Shown: positions 16,855 to 25,287 of the stretch, one piece after another
Layout of the letters: the number at the start of each line of letters is the position of its first letter
Numbering within the stretch: the first letter of the stretch is position 1
Source of the DNA: Roseibium album
Lineage (GTDB): Bacteria > Pseudomonadota > Alphaproteobacteria > Rhizobiales > Stappiaceae
Assembly (NCBI GenBank): GCA_001404055.1
Contig: CXTY01000040.1
Location: 1 to 64,000 of the forward strand
Length of the DNA stretch: 64,000 nt
Direction: 5' to 3'
The notes under the pieces: model-generated
Database searches by the model: none
What the model was told of the DNA's origin: nothing
Seen by the model: the letters and a program-made list of their open reading frames with translations, nothing else
Translations under genes and position numbers: made by a program

Positions 16855-17829
16855 ATGATTGGTTTTGCAACGCGTCGCCTGTTACAGGCGATGATTGTCA
16901 TGCTGGTGGTGGCGCTTCTGGCCTTCACCATGTTCCGTTTTGTCGGCGATCCCGTCAACCAGATGGTTGGTATCGAGACCTCGATAGAGGAGCGCGAAGC
17001 GTTGCGGGAGCGGCTCGGGTTGAACGACCCGATTCCGGTTCAGTTTTTCCGCTTTGTCACCCAGGCCGCGCAGTTCAATTTCGGCACGTCCTATCAGTTC
17101 CGCCAGCCTGTTTCTGATTTGTTTGCCAAGCGAATACCGGCAACACTGGAACTCAGTTTCACATCGGCGCTCTTTGCCCTTGTTGTGGGCATTCCGATGG
17201 GCATCTATGCGGGTCTCAACAGAGAATCCGCCGTTTCAAAGTTGTTTTTGTCCGTCTCACTGATCGGCATATCTCTACCGACCTTCTTTATCGGCATATT
17301 ATTGATTTTCCTGTTCTCCGTGACTTTACAGTGGCTGCCCAGCTTTGGGCGGGGCGAAGTCGTTCCCGTCGGCTCGTGGTGGACGACGGGCTTTCTAACG
17401 GTTTCGGGGCTTAAGGCACTTATCCTGCCCTCCATCACTCTCGGCCTCTACCAGATGACGCTCATCATGCGTCTGATCCGGGCCGAGATGCTGGAGGTAA
17501 TACGTACCGACTATATCAAGTTTGCCCGTGCCCGCGGTCTGCCGGACCGGCTGGTCAACTTCCGTCACGCTTTGAAAAACACGCTGGTCCCTGTGATCAC
17601 GATCACCGGCCTTCAGCTTGGTGCGATCATCGCCTTTGCGACAATTACCGAGACAGTCTTCCAATGGCCGGGCATGGGACTGATGTTCCTGCAGGCTGTT
17701 CAAAACGTCGATATCCCGATCATGTCGGCTTATCTGCTGCTGACCGCCTTCCTGTTCGTGGCGATCAACTTCATCGTCGACATCCTCTATTTCTTCATCG
17801 ATCCGCGCCTGCGCGTCGGTCGGCCATAA
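16855..17829 (+). CDS. Peptide-type ABC transporter permease (DppB-like)
   Basis: A 324-residue inner-membrane permease with about six spans. The N-terminal family motif RLLQAMIVMLVVALLAFTMF and the cytoplasmic EAA loop (EVIRTDYIKFARARGLPDRLVNFRHALKN) that docks the ATPase are clear. It pairs with the DppC-like permease encoded 15 bp downstream. Confidence 0.93.
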   Translation: MIGFATRRLLQAMIVMLVVALLAFTMFRFVGDPVNQMVGIETSIEEREALRERLGLNDPIPVQFFRFVTQAAQFNFGTSYQFRQPVSDLFAKRIPATLELSFTSALFALVVGIPMGIYAGLNRESAVSKLFLSVSLIGISLPTFFIGILLIFLFSVTLQWLPSFGRGEVVPVGSWWTTGFLTVSGLKALILPSITLGLYQMTLIMRLIRAEMLEVIRTDYIKFARARGLPDRLVNFRHALKNTLVPVITITGLQLGAIIAFATITETVFQWPGMGLMFLQAVQNVDIPIMSAYLLLTAFLFVAINFIVDILYFFIDPRLRVGRP

Positions 17830-17844
17830 GGGAGACAAGAACCT

Positions 17845-18804
17845 ATGCCCTACGTCTCCAATGAGGATGCCAAAGTGGATGAACAAACCGCACCGGGTCG
17901 CCTGACAAAAATCCTGGACAGCGACATGTTTCATTCGTTCCTTCGCTCGAAGGTAACGGTCGTCGCAGCCTGCGGAACGCTGTTCCTGTTTCTTCTGGCA
18001 CTTCTGGCGCCCTGGGTGGCGCCCCACAACCCGTTCGATCTGGCGTCCATTTCCATCATGGATGCCCGGGTGCCGCCTGTCTGGATGGAATATTCCGACC
18101 CACGCTTCCTGCTCGGTACCGATGATCAGGGGCGCGACCTGCTTTCAGGTATCTTCTACGGCATGCGAATCTCACTGATCGTCGGCTTCTGCTCGGTCGC
18201 GGCTGCCGCTGTTCTCGGTATTACGCTGGGATTGGTCGCTGGATATATGGGCGGGCGTGTCGACGCTGTGATCATGCGCATTGCGGATGTGCAGCTGACT
18301 TTCCCGGCCATCCTGATTGCCCTTCTGATTGATGGCATCGCAGCAGGTGTCTTCGGATCGATCGACCGTGAAATATTCGCCTTCTACATTCTCATTGTCT
18401 CTCTGTCGTTGTCGTTCTGGGTCCAATATGCACGGACCGTTCGCGGGTCGACCATGGTGGAGAAAAACAAGGAATATGTTCAGGCTGCACGTGTGATCGG
18501 CATTCCGTCAGCCATCATCATGGCCCGCCACATTCTTCCCAATGTCATGGGTCCGGTCATGGTTATCGCGACCATCAACCTGGCGCTTGCGATTGTCACT
18601 GAAGCGACGCTGTCCTTCCTTGGTGTCGGCATGCCACCAACCCAACCCTCACTCGGCACGCTGATCGCAATCGGCAATGATTTTCTATACTCCGGTGAAT
18701 GGTGGATCGCCATTTTCCCCGGCCTGGCGCTGGCCTTGCTGGTTCTGAATGTCAACCTACTGGGCGACTGGTTGCGCGACGCCCTCAACCCGAAGCTGCG
18801 GTGA
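17845..18804 (+). CDS. Peptide-type ABC transporter permease (DppC-like)
   Basis: A 319-residue inner-membrane permease. The N-terminal hydrophobic span is followed by the DppC-type periplasmic segment with LLGTDDQGRDLLSGIFYGMRIS (a hallmark), and the EAA loop reads EKNKEYVQAARVIGIPSAIIMARHILPN. It forms the heterodimeric channel with the DppB-like protein. The ATPase gene begins 7 bp after its stop. Confidence 0.93.
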   Translation: MPYVSNEDAKVDEQTAPGRLTKILDSDMFHSFLRSKVTVVAACGTLFLFLLALLAPWVAPHNPFDLASISIMDARVPPVWMEYSDPRFLLGTDDQGRDLLSGIFYGMRISLIVGFCSVAAAAVLGITLGLVAGYMGGRVDAVIMRIADVQLTFPAILIALLIDGIAAGVFGSIDREIFAFYILIVSLSLSFWVQYARTVRGSTMVEKNKEYVQAARVIGIPSAIIMARHILPNVMGPVMVIATINLALAIVTEATLSFLGVGMPPTQPSLGTLIAIGNDFLYSGEWWIAIFPGLALALLVLNVNLLGDWLRDALNPKLR

Positions 18805-18811
18805 GGGCGAC

Positions 18812-20533
18812 ATGAACGTACTTGATATCAAAAACCTGACGGTTGAATTCCCTGGTCGCAAATCAGTCTTTGTTGCGGTCGATGACGTCGACATGAGCGT
18901 CGAAGCTGGCAAAATACTCGGTGTTGTCGGCGAGTCCGGAGCTGGTAAATCCACTGTCGGCAACGCAGTGATTGGCCTGTTGCAGGAGCCTGGTCACATT
19001 GCCGGTGGCGAAATCTTTCTCCATGGCAAGCGGATCGACCAACTTCCCTACAAGGATAAACGCCTGCTGCGCGGTCGCAAGATCGGCATGATTTTCCAGG
19101 ATCCGCTGACGTCGCTGGATCCGTTGCAGACCGTTGAATCCCAGCTGGTCGAGACCATCCGGACCCATATGCCATTTTCGGGGAATGAAGCCCGCAAACG
19201 GGCCGTTGAACTGATCGACGCTGTCGGCATCCCTGATCCGGAAGAACGGATCAAGCAGTATCCGCACCAGTTTTCAGGTGGCATGCGTCAGCGCGTTGTG
19301 ATCGCGCTTGCCCTTTGTGCGGAACCGGAATTGGTCATTGCGGATGAGCCAACCACGGCTCTTGATGTGTCCATTCAGGCGCAGATCCTGGAACTGATGA
19401 AAAAGCTCTGCGAGGAGCGCAATGTTGCCATGTTGGTGATCACGCACGACATGGGCGTCATTGCGGACATAACGGACCACGTTGCCGTGATGTATCACGG
19501 TGAGCTTGTAGAATATGGTGAAACCACACAGGTTCTCGGGGCACCCAAACATCCCTACACGCAAAGCCTGATTTCAGCCGTCCCGCGGCCCGACATCCGC
19601 GTCGAGCGCTTCCCTGTAGTCAATTACATTGAGAAAGCCGGCACGCCTCAAAAGCAAATCGATATTTCCACGCACTGGCTGGGCAAGTCCCGCGACTATG
19701 AAAAGGTCGAAGGTCCACTTGTCCAGATTCGGGGTCTCGACATGCGTTTCGAGACAAGAGGGTCCATCTTCCCTTCTCGGCGAAAATACTTTCAGGCCGT
19801 CAAGAAGGTCAGTTTTGACATTCAGGAAGGCGAAACATTTGGCCTCGTCGGCGAAAGCGGCTCGGGAAAATCAACCATCGCCCGGTTGGTCACAGGCCTT
19901 TACCAACCAAGCGGGGGGTCGATCCTGTTCGGCAAGACCGAACTTACATCCTTGAAAAACCGCAAGGATGTTCTGGCAATGCGTCGCCAGATGCAGATGA
20001 TCTTTCAGGACCCTTACTCTTCGCTCAACGCCCGCATGCGCGTTCGCGACATCATTGCCGAACCCATAAAATTCCACAAACTGGCATCCGGTAATTCAGA
20101 AGTTCGTCAGATCGTTGACGACCTCCTTGATCATGTCGGACTTGGCGTGGCGGCCGGACAGAAATTCCCGCACGAGTTTTCCGGGGGGCAGCGCCAGCGC
20201 ATTTCAATCGCCAGGGCATTGGCAACGCGCCCGCGTTTTCTGATTTGTGACGAACCCACTTCGGCGCTCGATGTCTCGATTCAGGCCCAGATTCTGAACC
20301 TTTTGAAAGACCTTCAGGAAGAGTTGGGCCTGACGATGCTGTTCATCAGTCATGATCTCGCTGTCATCCGGCAAATGTGTAACCGGATCGGCGTGATGCG
20401 CCATGGCGAACTCTGTGAAGTGTCCGGTTGCGATCAGCTTTTCGAGGCGCCACAACATGCCTATACGCGCGAGCTACTTGAGCTGATGCCTTCCATGGAA
20501 CTTCTGTCTCGTGCAAATCTTGAAAGCGCTTAG
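18812..20533 (+). CDS. Fused duplicated ABC ATPase (DppD-DppF type)
   Basis: A 573-residue protein with two ABC nucleotide-binding domains in one chain. The first (about 1-270) has GESGAGKST, FSGGMRQR and VIADEPTTALD. The second (about 300-560) has GESGSGKST, FSGGQRQR and LICDEPTSALD. Each half ends with the oligopeptide-type C-terminal tail. Fusion of the two ATPases, normally separate as DppD and DppF, is seen in several alphaproteobacterial peptide or opine importers. Start at 18812 follows GAGGG; an upstream in-frame start would lie inside the permease gene. Confidence 0.92.
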   Translation: MNVLDIKNLTVEFPGRKSVFVAVDDVDMSVEAGKILGVVGESGAGKSTVGNAVIGLLQEPGHIAGGEIFLHGKRIDQLPYKDKRLLRGRKIGMIFQDPLTSLDPLQTVESQLVETIRTHMPFSGNEARKRAVELIDAVGIPDPEERIKQYPHQFSGGMRQRVVIALALCAEPELVIADEPTTALDVSIQAQILELMKKLCEERNVAMLVITHDMGVIADITDHVAVMYHGELVEYGETTQVLGAPKHPYTQSLISAVPRPDIRVERFPVVNYIEKAGTPQKQIDISTHWLGKSRDYEKVEGPLVQIRGLDMRFETRGSIFPSRRKYFQAVKKVSFDIQEGETFGLVGESGSGKSTIARLVTGLYQPSGGSILFGKTELTSLKNRKDVLAMRRQMQMIFQDPYSSLNARMRVRDIIAEPIKFHKLASGNSEVRQIVDDLLDHVGLGVAAGQKFPHEFSGGQRQRISIARALATRPRFLICDEPTSALDVSIQAQILNLLKDLQEELGLTMLFISHDLAVIRQMCNRIGVMRHGELCEVSGCDQLFEAPQHAYTRELLELMPSMELLSRANLESA

Positions 20534-20543
20534 CGAACTAATC

Positions 20544-20571
20544 TCAGGCTCTGTCAACGGACAGGGCCTGA
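20544..20571 (+). terminator. Hairpin after the peptide ABC operon
   Basis: A 12-bp stem with one T-G wobble (20544-20555 with 20560-20571) and an AACG loop lies 10 bp after the ATPase stop. No clear T-run follows, so termination may be partial. The next 600 bp hold no confident gene. Confidence 0.6.
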
Positions 20572-21183
20572 ATCGCTAAGTCCCTGAAGATGAGTCTTTT
20601 TTCGGAATCGCGCGAGTCGCGCTCTTGACTCTGGCAGTATCGCCGATTCTCCATCTGCCTCCGGAAATAACCACAGTGGAGTCACAACCCGGCAATTATT
20701 GCCGCCCGATATCCACATCCGGTTTGGTCAACAGTTAAACGCGTCAAGGATTCCAAACTGCCAAGATGCGAGTCATTGTTTCACGGGCCCTACCGTCCGC
20801 CTTTTCGAGTTTTTACAATAATATTTTCAAGAAAAACTTGGTGTGTAACATTGATTTGCAAACAATCAGCTCATCAATATTCATTTCACTCAAGGTTGCA
20901 GTATTTATTGGGCTCTATCCAATAACAGGTCGAGAAATATTCGATCCGTGAAGCCTGTTTTATGCCCGATTTCTTTCGAAGTATCCACTGAGCAGTTCCC
21001 TGACAAATTTGCGGAGATTCTGCATCCAGCGTTGATCGACTAGCCGTTTCCAAAGCTCTCCGGCATTGCCTGAACGCCCCTGATCCAGCACCCTTAATCC
21101 AACACCTGGGGGCACTTCCATCCGTTTTTCGTTCTTTGTCGCCCGGGACCAAAAGAAAAAATCTTGAACGAAAGCCAACGGCC
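20572..21183. other. 612-bp intergenic region with low-complexity A/T-rich middle
   Basis: No confident gene. About 20800-20930 is A/T rich with A and T tracts, unlike the flanking coding DNA, and could hold promoter elements for the gene at 21184. A possible short minus-strand frame at 20960-21121 (53 codons) ends in a helix-like, arginine-rich tail but has no clear ribosome site. I see no RNA structure or repeat I can name. Confidence 0.4.
20960..21121 (-). CDS. Doubtful small ORF, 53 residues, divergent from the P-type-ATPase-like gene
   Basis: An ATG at 21119-21121 opens 53 codons ending in LWKRLVDQRW...LRKFVRELLSGYF, which reads like an amphipathic helical protein tail rather than random frame. 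There is no good ribosome-binding site and no family I recognise. It could be a remnant of a longer gene, since the frame stays open upstream into the divergent gene. Listed only as a possibility. Confidence 0.2.
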   Translation of the reverse strand: MEVPPGVGLRVLDQGRSGNAGELWKRLVDQRWMQNLRKFVRELLSGYFERNRA

Positions 21184-22749
21184 ATGCCGAAAACATCATT
21201 CTTTTCCATTCTCTGGTTGTTGTTTTTCGGCCTGGCGGTGTTGTTTCTCGGCTTTGCAACCGCTGCAACAGCCACCGGAACATTTGAAACTTTCCGGGTA
21301 CTGCATGTCTTCGGCATGCACAGCGCCCTGATTTTCAGCATGTTTTCGGCGATTTTTTCGCTTTTGGCGCTTTCGTTTTCACTCAACACGCAAATTGGCC
21401 GACCCTTGACCCTGTATAGCGTGGTCGTCAGCGCTTTGTTGCTACTTGTAACCACGATTCTCCAGCTTTCCGGAAAACATACCGATGCTGCAAACATGCC
21501 TGCTCTTGCGGCAGCGTTCATTATGACTTTGCGTGCTTTTGGTGTTTTCGCACTGCCGCCACGTGGCGACCGAAGCGGGCTCAAGGAAGCTTCCTGGTCC
21601 CTTGTACTGAGCGGACTTGCAGGTGGCACCTGGTGGTTGATTGACCCGGGACATGTGCCTGCCGCCGCCGCTGCCTGTCTGTTGCTCTCCTGGCCACACC
21701 TGATTGATGGTATCAACGCATTCGCGGACAAGGTTTTCCACCGGGCTGCGCATGCGGCTGGTGCCCGCGACCTGACACCGGGAGCATTTTCGAAAGTCGC
21801 CCAAGCACGCGACATCGTCATCGACAAGGCAGCGGTAATGTCTGGTCCGGATCTGATCGTCACCAATGTCATGGCATTCAACAACGAACCGAAAACCCTG
21901 CTTGCTGTTGCTGCATCCGCAGAAGCGCAATCCAGCCATCCGGTTGCAATCGCACTCAGGCAGTTGGCGTCGCAATGGCATGTAGCTGTGAAGCAACCGG
22001 ATCGTTTTGAACCGACACCAGGTTTGGGTGTTGTCGCGCTGCTCGGCGGTCAGACTGTTGTCATCGGCACGACCGACCTTCTGAAACAGCTCAAGATCGA
22101 CAGCTTCACGGCGGATGCCATTGCTCGATCGCTCGAGGCCGATGGCAAGACGGTGTTACGTGTTGCGGTTGGGGGACGCGTTGTAGGCGTGCTTGGCCTG
22201 GAGGGAACCCTGCGTCAGGACGCAGGGGTGGCCGGCATGTCTCTTCGTGGCGAGGGCCTGGTTCCCTGGCTGTTCACAGGAGACAGCCAAAAGACACGGG
22301 AAGCGCTTGCCGGGATGCTAGGTCTCGAGACACTGCAGGATCCCAATCCGGGTGAAACAGCGCAGGAAGCCGCCAGCAGAACCTTTCAGGAGACACCGCC
22401 GCTTGTTCTTAGCCTCTCGCAGGACAGGTCTTCCCTGGAGCTCAGGGACTGCGCACATGTTCCCGCTGATGGTAGCTCGGAAGAACAAGCGCCGATTGCT
22501 GTGAGCGACACCGACGATATCGGCGCTTTCCCTGCCCTCAAAGCACTGGCAATGCGTCGTAATCTGTTGGCAGTACACGCAAGGCGAATACTGATGGGGC
22601 TCTGGTTACTCGGCGGACTTGGCGGTGCGCTTGCGCTTGTACCTCTGACGAGTGCACCAATTCTATTTGCAGTTTGTCTTGCCATTCTGTGGGGTTTTGC
22701 CCGTTTTTCCACGGCAGACACGCTTCGTAAATCACTCAAAACTTTGTAA
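21184..22749 (+). CDS. Catalytically degenerate P-type ATPase-like membrane protein
   Basis: A 521-residue protein built like the C-terminal two thirds of a P1B metal ATPase. Hydrophobic spans cover about 5-185 and two more cover 467-507. The soluble part keeps the order of the P and N domains: VIDKAAVMSGPDL (211-223) where FDKTGTLT should be, SSHPVAIAL (251-259) as the HP motif, GLGVVALLGG (280-289), VVGVLGLEGTLRQDA (333-347), and FTGDSQKTREALAGMLGL (364-381). The CPC membrane motif is SWPH, and no TGE or GDGxND motif is present. The phosphorylation Asp survives without TGT. It is very unlikely to transport with ATP; a regulatory or scaffold role is inference. Start at 21184 is preferred over an ATG-like start at 21136. 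Confidence 0.7.
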   Translation: MPKTSFFSILWLLFFGLAVLFLGFATAATATGTFETFRVLHVFGMHSALIFSMFSAIFSLLALSFSLNTQIGRPLTLYSVVVSALLLLVTTILQLSGKHTDAANMPALAAAFIMTLRAFGVFALPPRGDRSGLKEASWSLVLSGLAGGTWWLIDPGHVPAAAAACLLLSWPHLIDGINAFADKVFHRAAHAAGARDLTPGAFSKVAQARDIVIDKAAVMSGPDLIVTNVMAFNNEPKTLLAVAASAEAQSSHPVAIALRQLASQWHVAVKQPDRFEPTPGLGVVALLGGQTVVIGTTDLLKQLKIDSFTADAIARSLEADGKTVLRVAVGGRVVGVLGLEGTLRQDAGVAGMSLRGEGLVPWLFTGDSQKTREALAGMLGLETLQDPNPGETAQEAASRTFQETPPLVLSLSQDRSSLELRDCAHVPADGSSEEQAPIAVSDTDDIGAFPALKALAMRRNLLAVHARRILMGLWLLGGLGGALALVPLTSAPILFAVCLAILWGFARFSTADTLRKSLKTL

Positions 22750-22890
22750 TTCATCTCTCTACGTACCACTTAAAGGAATCTTTGCCTTTACAGCACTCAG
22801 GACCTGGTGTTTATCGGTGGCAACGCTAGGCCATTCGGGTTTTCGTGGATTGGCCTGTTCAAGCGACTTAGCTGAGGGAAAGAGGCTTCG

Positions 22891-24687
22891 ATGAGCGACA
22901 CCAAGCAACCCAAACTGCGTTCTACAGCCTGGTTCAACAATCCAGACAACCCGGGTATGACTGCGCTCTACATCGAGCGATATCTTAATTTTGGCCTCAC
23001 CCGGGAAGAATTGCAGTCGGGCAAGCCGATTATCGGCATTGCACAAACCGGCTCGGACCTGTCACCGTGCAACCGTCACCACCTGGAACTTGCCAAGCGC
23101 GTGCGAGAAGGCATCAGGGAAGCAGGTGGCATTGCATTTGAATTTCCGGTGCATCCGATCCAGGAAACGGGTAAGCGGCCAACGGCAACACTCGACCGCA
23201 ACCTTGCTTATCTCGGCCTTGTCGAACTTCTTTACGGCTACCCGATCGATGGTGTGGTGCTGACCATCGGCTGTGACAAGACGACACCTGCCTGTCTGAT
23301 GGCAGCTGCAACCGTCAATATCCCGGCAATCGCCCTTTCGGTTGGTCCGATGTTGAATGGTTGGCACAAAGGTGAGCGCACAGGCTCTGGCACCATTGTC
23401 TGGAAAGCGCGCCAGATGCTGGCAGCTGGCGAGATCGATTATGAAGGCTTCATGGATCTCGTCGCCTCCTCCGCACCGTCTGTTGGCTATTGCAACACGA
23501 TGGGCACAGCGACAACCATGAATTCCCTTGCTGAAGCGCTCGGCATGCAACTCCCTGGATCTGCCGCAATTCCTGCGCCTTACCGCGAACGCGGCGCAAT
23601 TTCCTATGAAACCGGCAAGCGGATCGTCGACATGGTGCGCGAGGATCAAAAACCCTCTGACATCATGACGCGCGAAGCGTTCGAAAATGCCATCGTCATC
23701 AATTCAGCGATTGGCGGATCGACCAACGCACCGATCCACCTAAATGGCATTGCCCGGCACCTGGGCGTTGAACTCGATAATGATGACTGGCAGGAAATTG
23801 GTCACGATGTGCCGTTGCTGGTGAACCTGCAGCCGGCAGGTGAATACCTTGGAGAAGACTACTTCCACGCTGGCGGTGTTCCTGCCGTTGTTGCCGAGCT
23901 GATGCGGAACGGAAAACTGCCGCATCCCGGAGCAGTCACCGCCAATGGCAAATCGATGGGCGAAAACTGCGAAGGAACCACCATCGACCTTCCAGATGTC
24001 ATCAAACCGTTCAACGCGCCGATGAAGGAGAAGGCCGGCTTCTTGAACCTCAAGGGGAACCTCTTTGACAGCGCGATCATGAAGACAAGCGTGATCTCGC
24101 AGGAATTCCGCGACCGCTATCTTTCCAACCCTTCCGATCCAGAAGCCTTTGAGGGTCGGGCGATCGTGTTTGAAGGCCCGGAAGATTATCACGACAGGCT
24201 CGATGATCCTGACCTCGGTATCGATGAAAACTGCTTGCTGTTCATCCGCGGCACTGGCCCGATCGGGTACCCAGGCGGTGCAGAAGTCGTCAACATGCAA
24301 CCACCTGCAGCATTGATCAAACGTGGCATAACGGAGCTTCCATGCATCGGCGACGGCCGCCAGTCTGGCACTTCCGGATCGCCTTCGATCCTGAATGCTT
24401 CGCCGGAAGCAGCCGCAATGGGCGGTTTGGCTCTTCTGAAAACTGGTGATCAGGTGCGCATAGACCTGAACAAGGGCTCCGCCAACATTTTGATCTCCGA
24501 TGACGAGCTAACCCAGCGCCGCGCTGACCTTGAAGCTGCCGGCGGGTTCAAGATTGCTGACAATCAGACACCTTGGCAAGAAATCCAGCGCGGCATGATC
24601 GGTCAATTCGACAAGGGCATGGTTCTAGAACCTGCAGTGAAGTACCAGGATGTTGCACATAAGGGCTTGCCGCGGGACAACCACTGA
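22891..24687 (+). CDS. IlvD/Edd-family dehydratase, sugar-acid type (arabinonate dehydratase-like)
   Basis: A 598-residue member of the dihydroxyacid/6-phosphogluconate dehydratase family. Iron-sulfur cysteines are seen in TGSDLSPCNRHH (near 57), GCDKTTPACLMA (about 128) and SVGYCNTMGTATTMN (about 200). The long chain and the opening STAWFNNPDNPGMTALYIERYLNFGLT resemble L-arabinonate or D-xylonate dehydratases more than biosynthetic IlvD. It should dehydrate a sugar acid to a 2-keto-3-deoxy acid. No other pentose pathway gene is next to it, so the substrate is open. Confidence 0.8.
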   Translation: MSDTKQPKLRSTAWFNNPDNPGMTALYIERYLNFGLTREELQSGKPIIGIAQTGSDLSPCNRHHLELAKRVREGIREAGGIAFEFPVHPIQETGKRPTATLDRNLAYLGLVELLYGYPIDGVVLTIGCDKTTPACLMAAATVNIPAIALSVGPMLNGWHKGERTGSGTIVWKARQMLAAGEIDYEGFMDLVASSAPSVGYCNTMGTATTMNSLAEALGMQLPGSAAIPAPYRERGAISYETGKRIVDMVREDQKPSDIMTREAFENAIVINSAIGGSTNAPIHLNGIARHLGVELDNDDWQEIGHDVPLLVNLQPAGEYLGEDYFHAGGVPAVVAELMRNGKLPHPGAVTANGKSMGENCEGTTIDLPDVIKPFNAPMKEKAGFLNLKGNLFDSAIMKTSVISQEFRDRYLSNPSDPEAFEGRAIVFEGPEDYHDRLDDPDLGIDENCLLFIRGTGPIGYPGGAEVVNMQPPAALIKRGITELPCIGDGRQSGTSGSPSILNASPEAAAMGGLALLKTGDQVRIDLNKGSANILISDDELTQRRADLEAAGGFKIADNQTPWQEIQRGMIGQFDKGMVLEPAVKYQDVAHKGLPRDNH

Positions 24688-24725
24688 TCTCGGTGAATTG
24701 GTGCGATATCCACCCTTGGTCCCTT

Positions 24726-24750
24726 GTCATTCCCGCTAGTTGGGGATGAC
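24726..24750. repeat. REP-like palindrome (diverged copy)
   Basis: GTCATTCCC (24726-24734) and GGGGATGAC (24742-24750) pair around a 7-base loop. The outer GTCAT..ATGAC resembles the palindromes at 47005-47030 and 47134-47159, but the TCAAG loop is not kept. It lies between the dehydratase and the SCP2 genes. Confidence 0.5.
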
Positions 24751-24879
24751 TTCCGTGCTTATCGGTGCAAATATTTGGTTCCAAGAGCTGTCTGTAATTT
24801 TCTCACTTGACGGTTACGTAAACGGCATGCTTCAAGATGGCAACAACAGGTCGTTGCCTCGTTCAAACGGAGAAGTCAT

Positions 24880-25161
24880 ATGTCCTTGGAAAAGCTTACC
24901 GAAGGTGTCCGCCAAAAGGTTGCATCGGGCGGCATTGAAGAAAGCGTCAAATTCGATCTTGGCGATGCCGGTATCATCTATCTGCAGGGCTCTGATGTCA
25001 GCAATGACGACGCCGAGGCAGATTGCACCATCAAGATGACCGCTGAGGATCTTGACGAACTTCTGTCTGGCGAGTTGAACCCGACCGCCGCGTTCATGGG
25101 CGGCAAAATGCAGGTGGAAGGCGACATGAATGTCGCCATGAAACTGGGCAGTATTGTCTAG
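24880..25161 (+). CDS. SCP2 sterol-carrier-domain protein
   Basis: A 93-residue stand-alone SCP2 domain (lipid-binding fold). The pattern DCTIKMTAEDLDELLSGELNPTAAFMGGKMQVEGDMNVAMKL near the C-terminus is the family signature. GGAG precedes the ATG. Such small cytosolic proteins bind acyl-CoA or other lipids; a specific partner is not apparent. A strong terminator follows. Confidence 0.88.
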   Translation: MSLEKLTEGVRQKVASGGIEESVKFDLGDAGIIYLQGSDVSNDDAEADCTIKMTAEDLDELLSGELNPTAAFMGGKMQVEGDMNVAMKLGSIV

Positions 25162-25189
25162 GAAGTTCTCTGGAATTTAAGGGCTAAAG

Positions 25190-25217
25190 GCCGGCCCCAT
25201 CGGGGTCGGCTTTTTTT
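25190..25217 (+). terminator. Rho-independent terminator after the SCP2 gene
   Basis: A 9-bp G/C stem (25190-25198 with 25202-25210, one wobble) with an ATC loop is followed by seven T. It ends the SCP2 transcript before the convergent TRAP permease gene. Confidence 0.9.
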
Positions 25218-25287
25218 GCAGGACCGGCATCAGACACAAAAACGGCGGCCACATCGGGCCGCCGTTGAAGTATTCTGTCGGTTTTTC

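Noticed and set aside
20766..20951. Plus-strand 61-codon frame upstream of the P-type-ATPase-like gene
   Set aside because: It lies in the A/T-rich intergenic block with no ribosome site and no family resemblance.
20886..21884. Minus-strand frame of 332 codons
   Set aside because: It overlaps the P-type-ATPase-like gene, has antisense-like composition (Arg/Ala/Ser rich) and no ribosome site.
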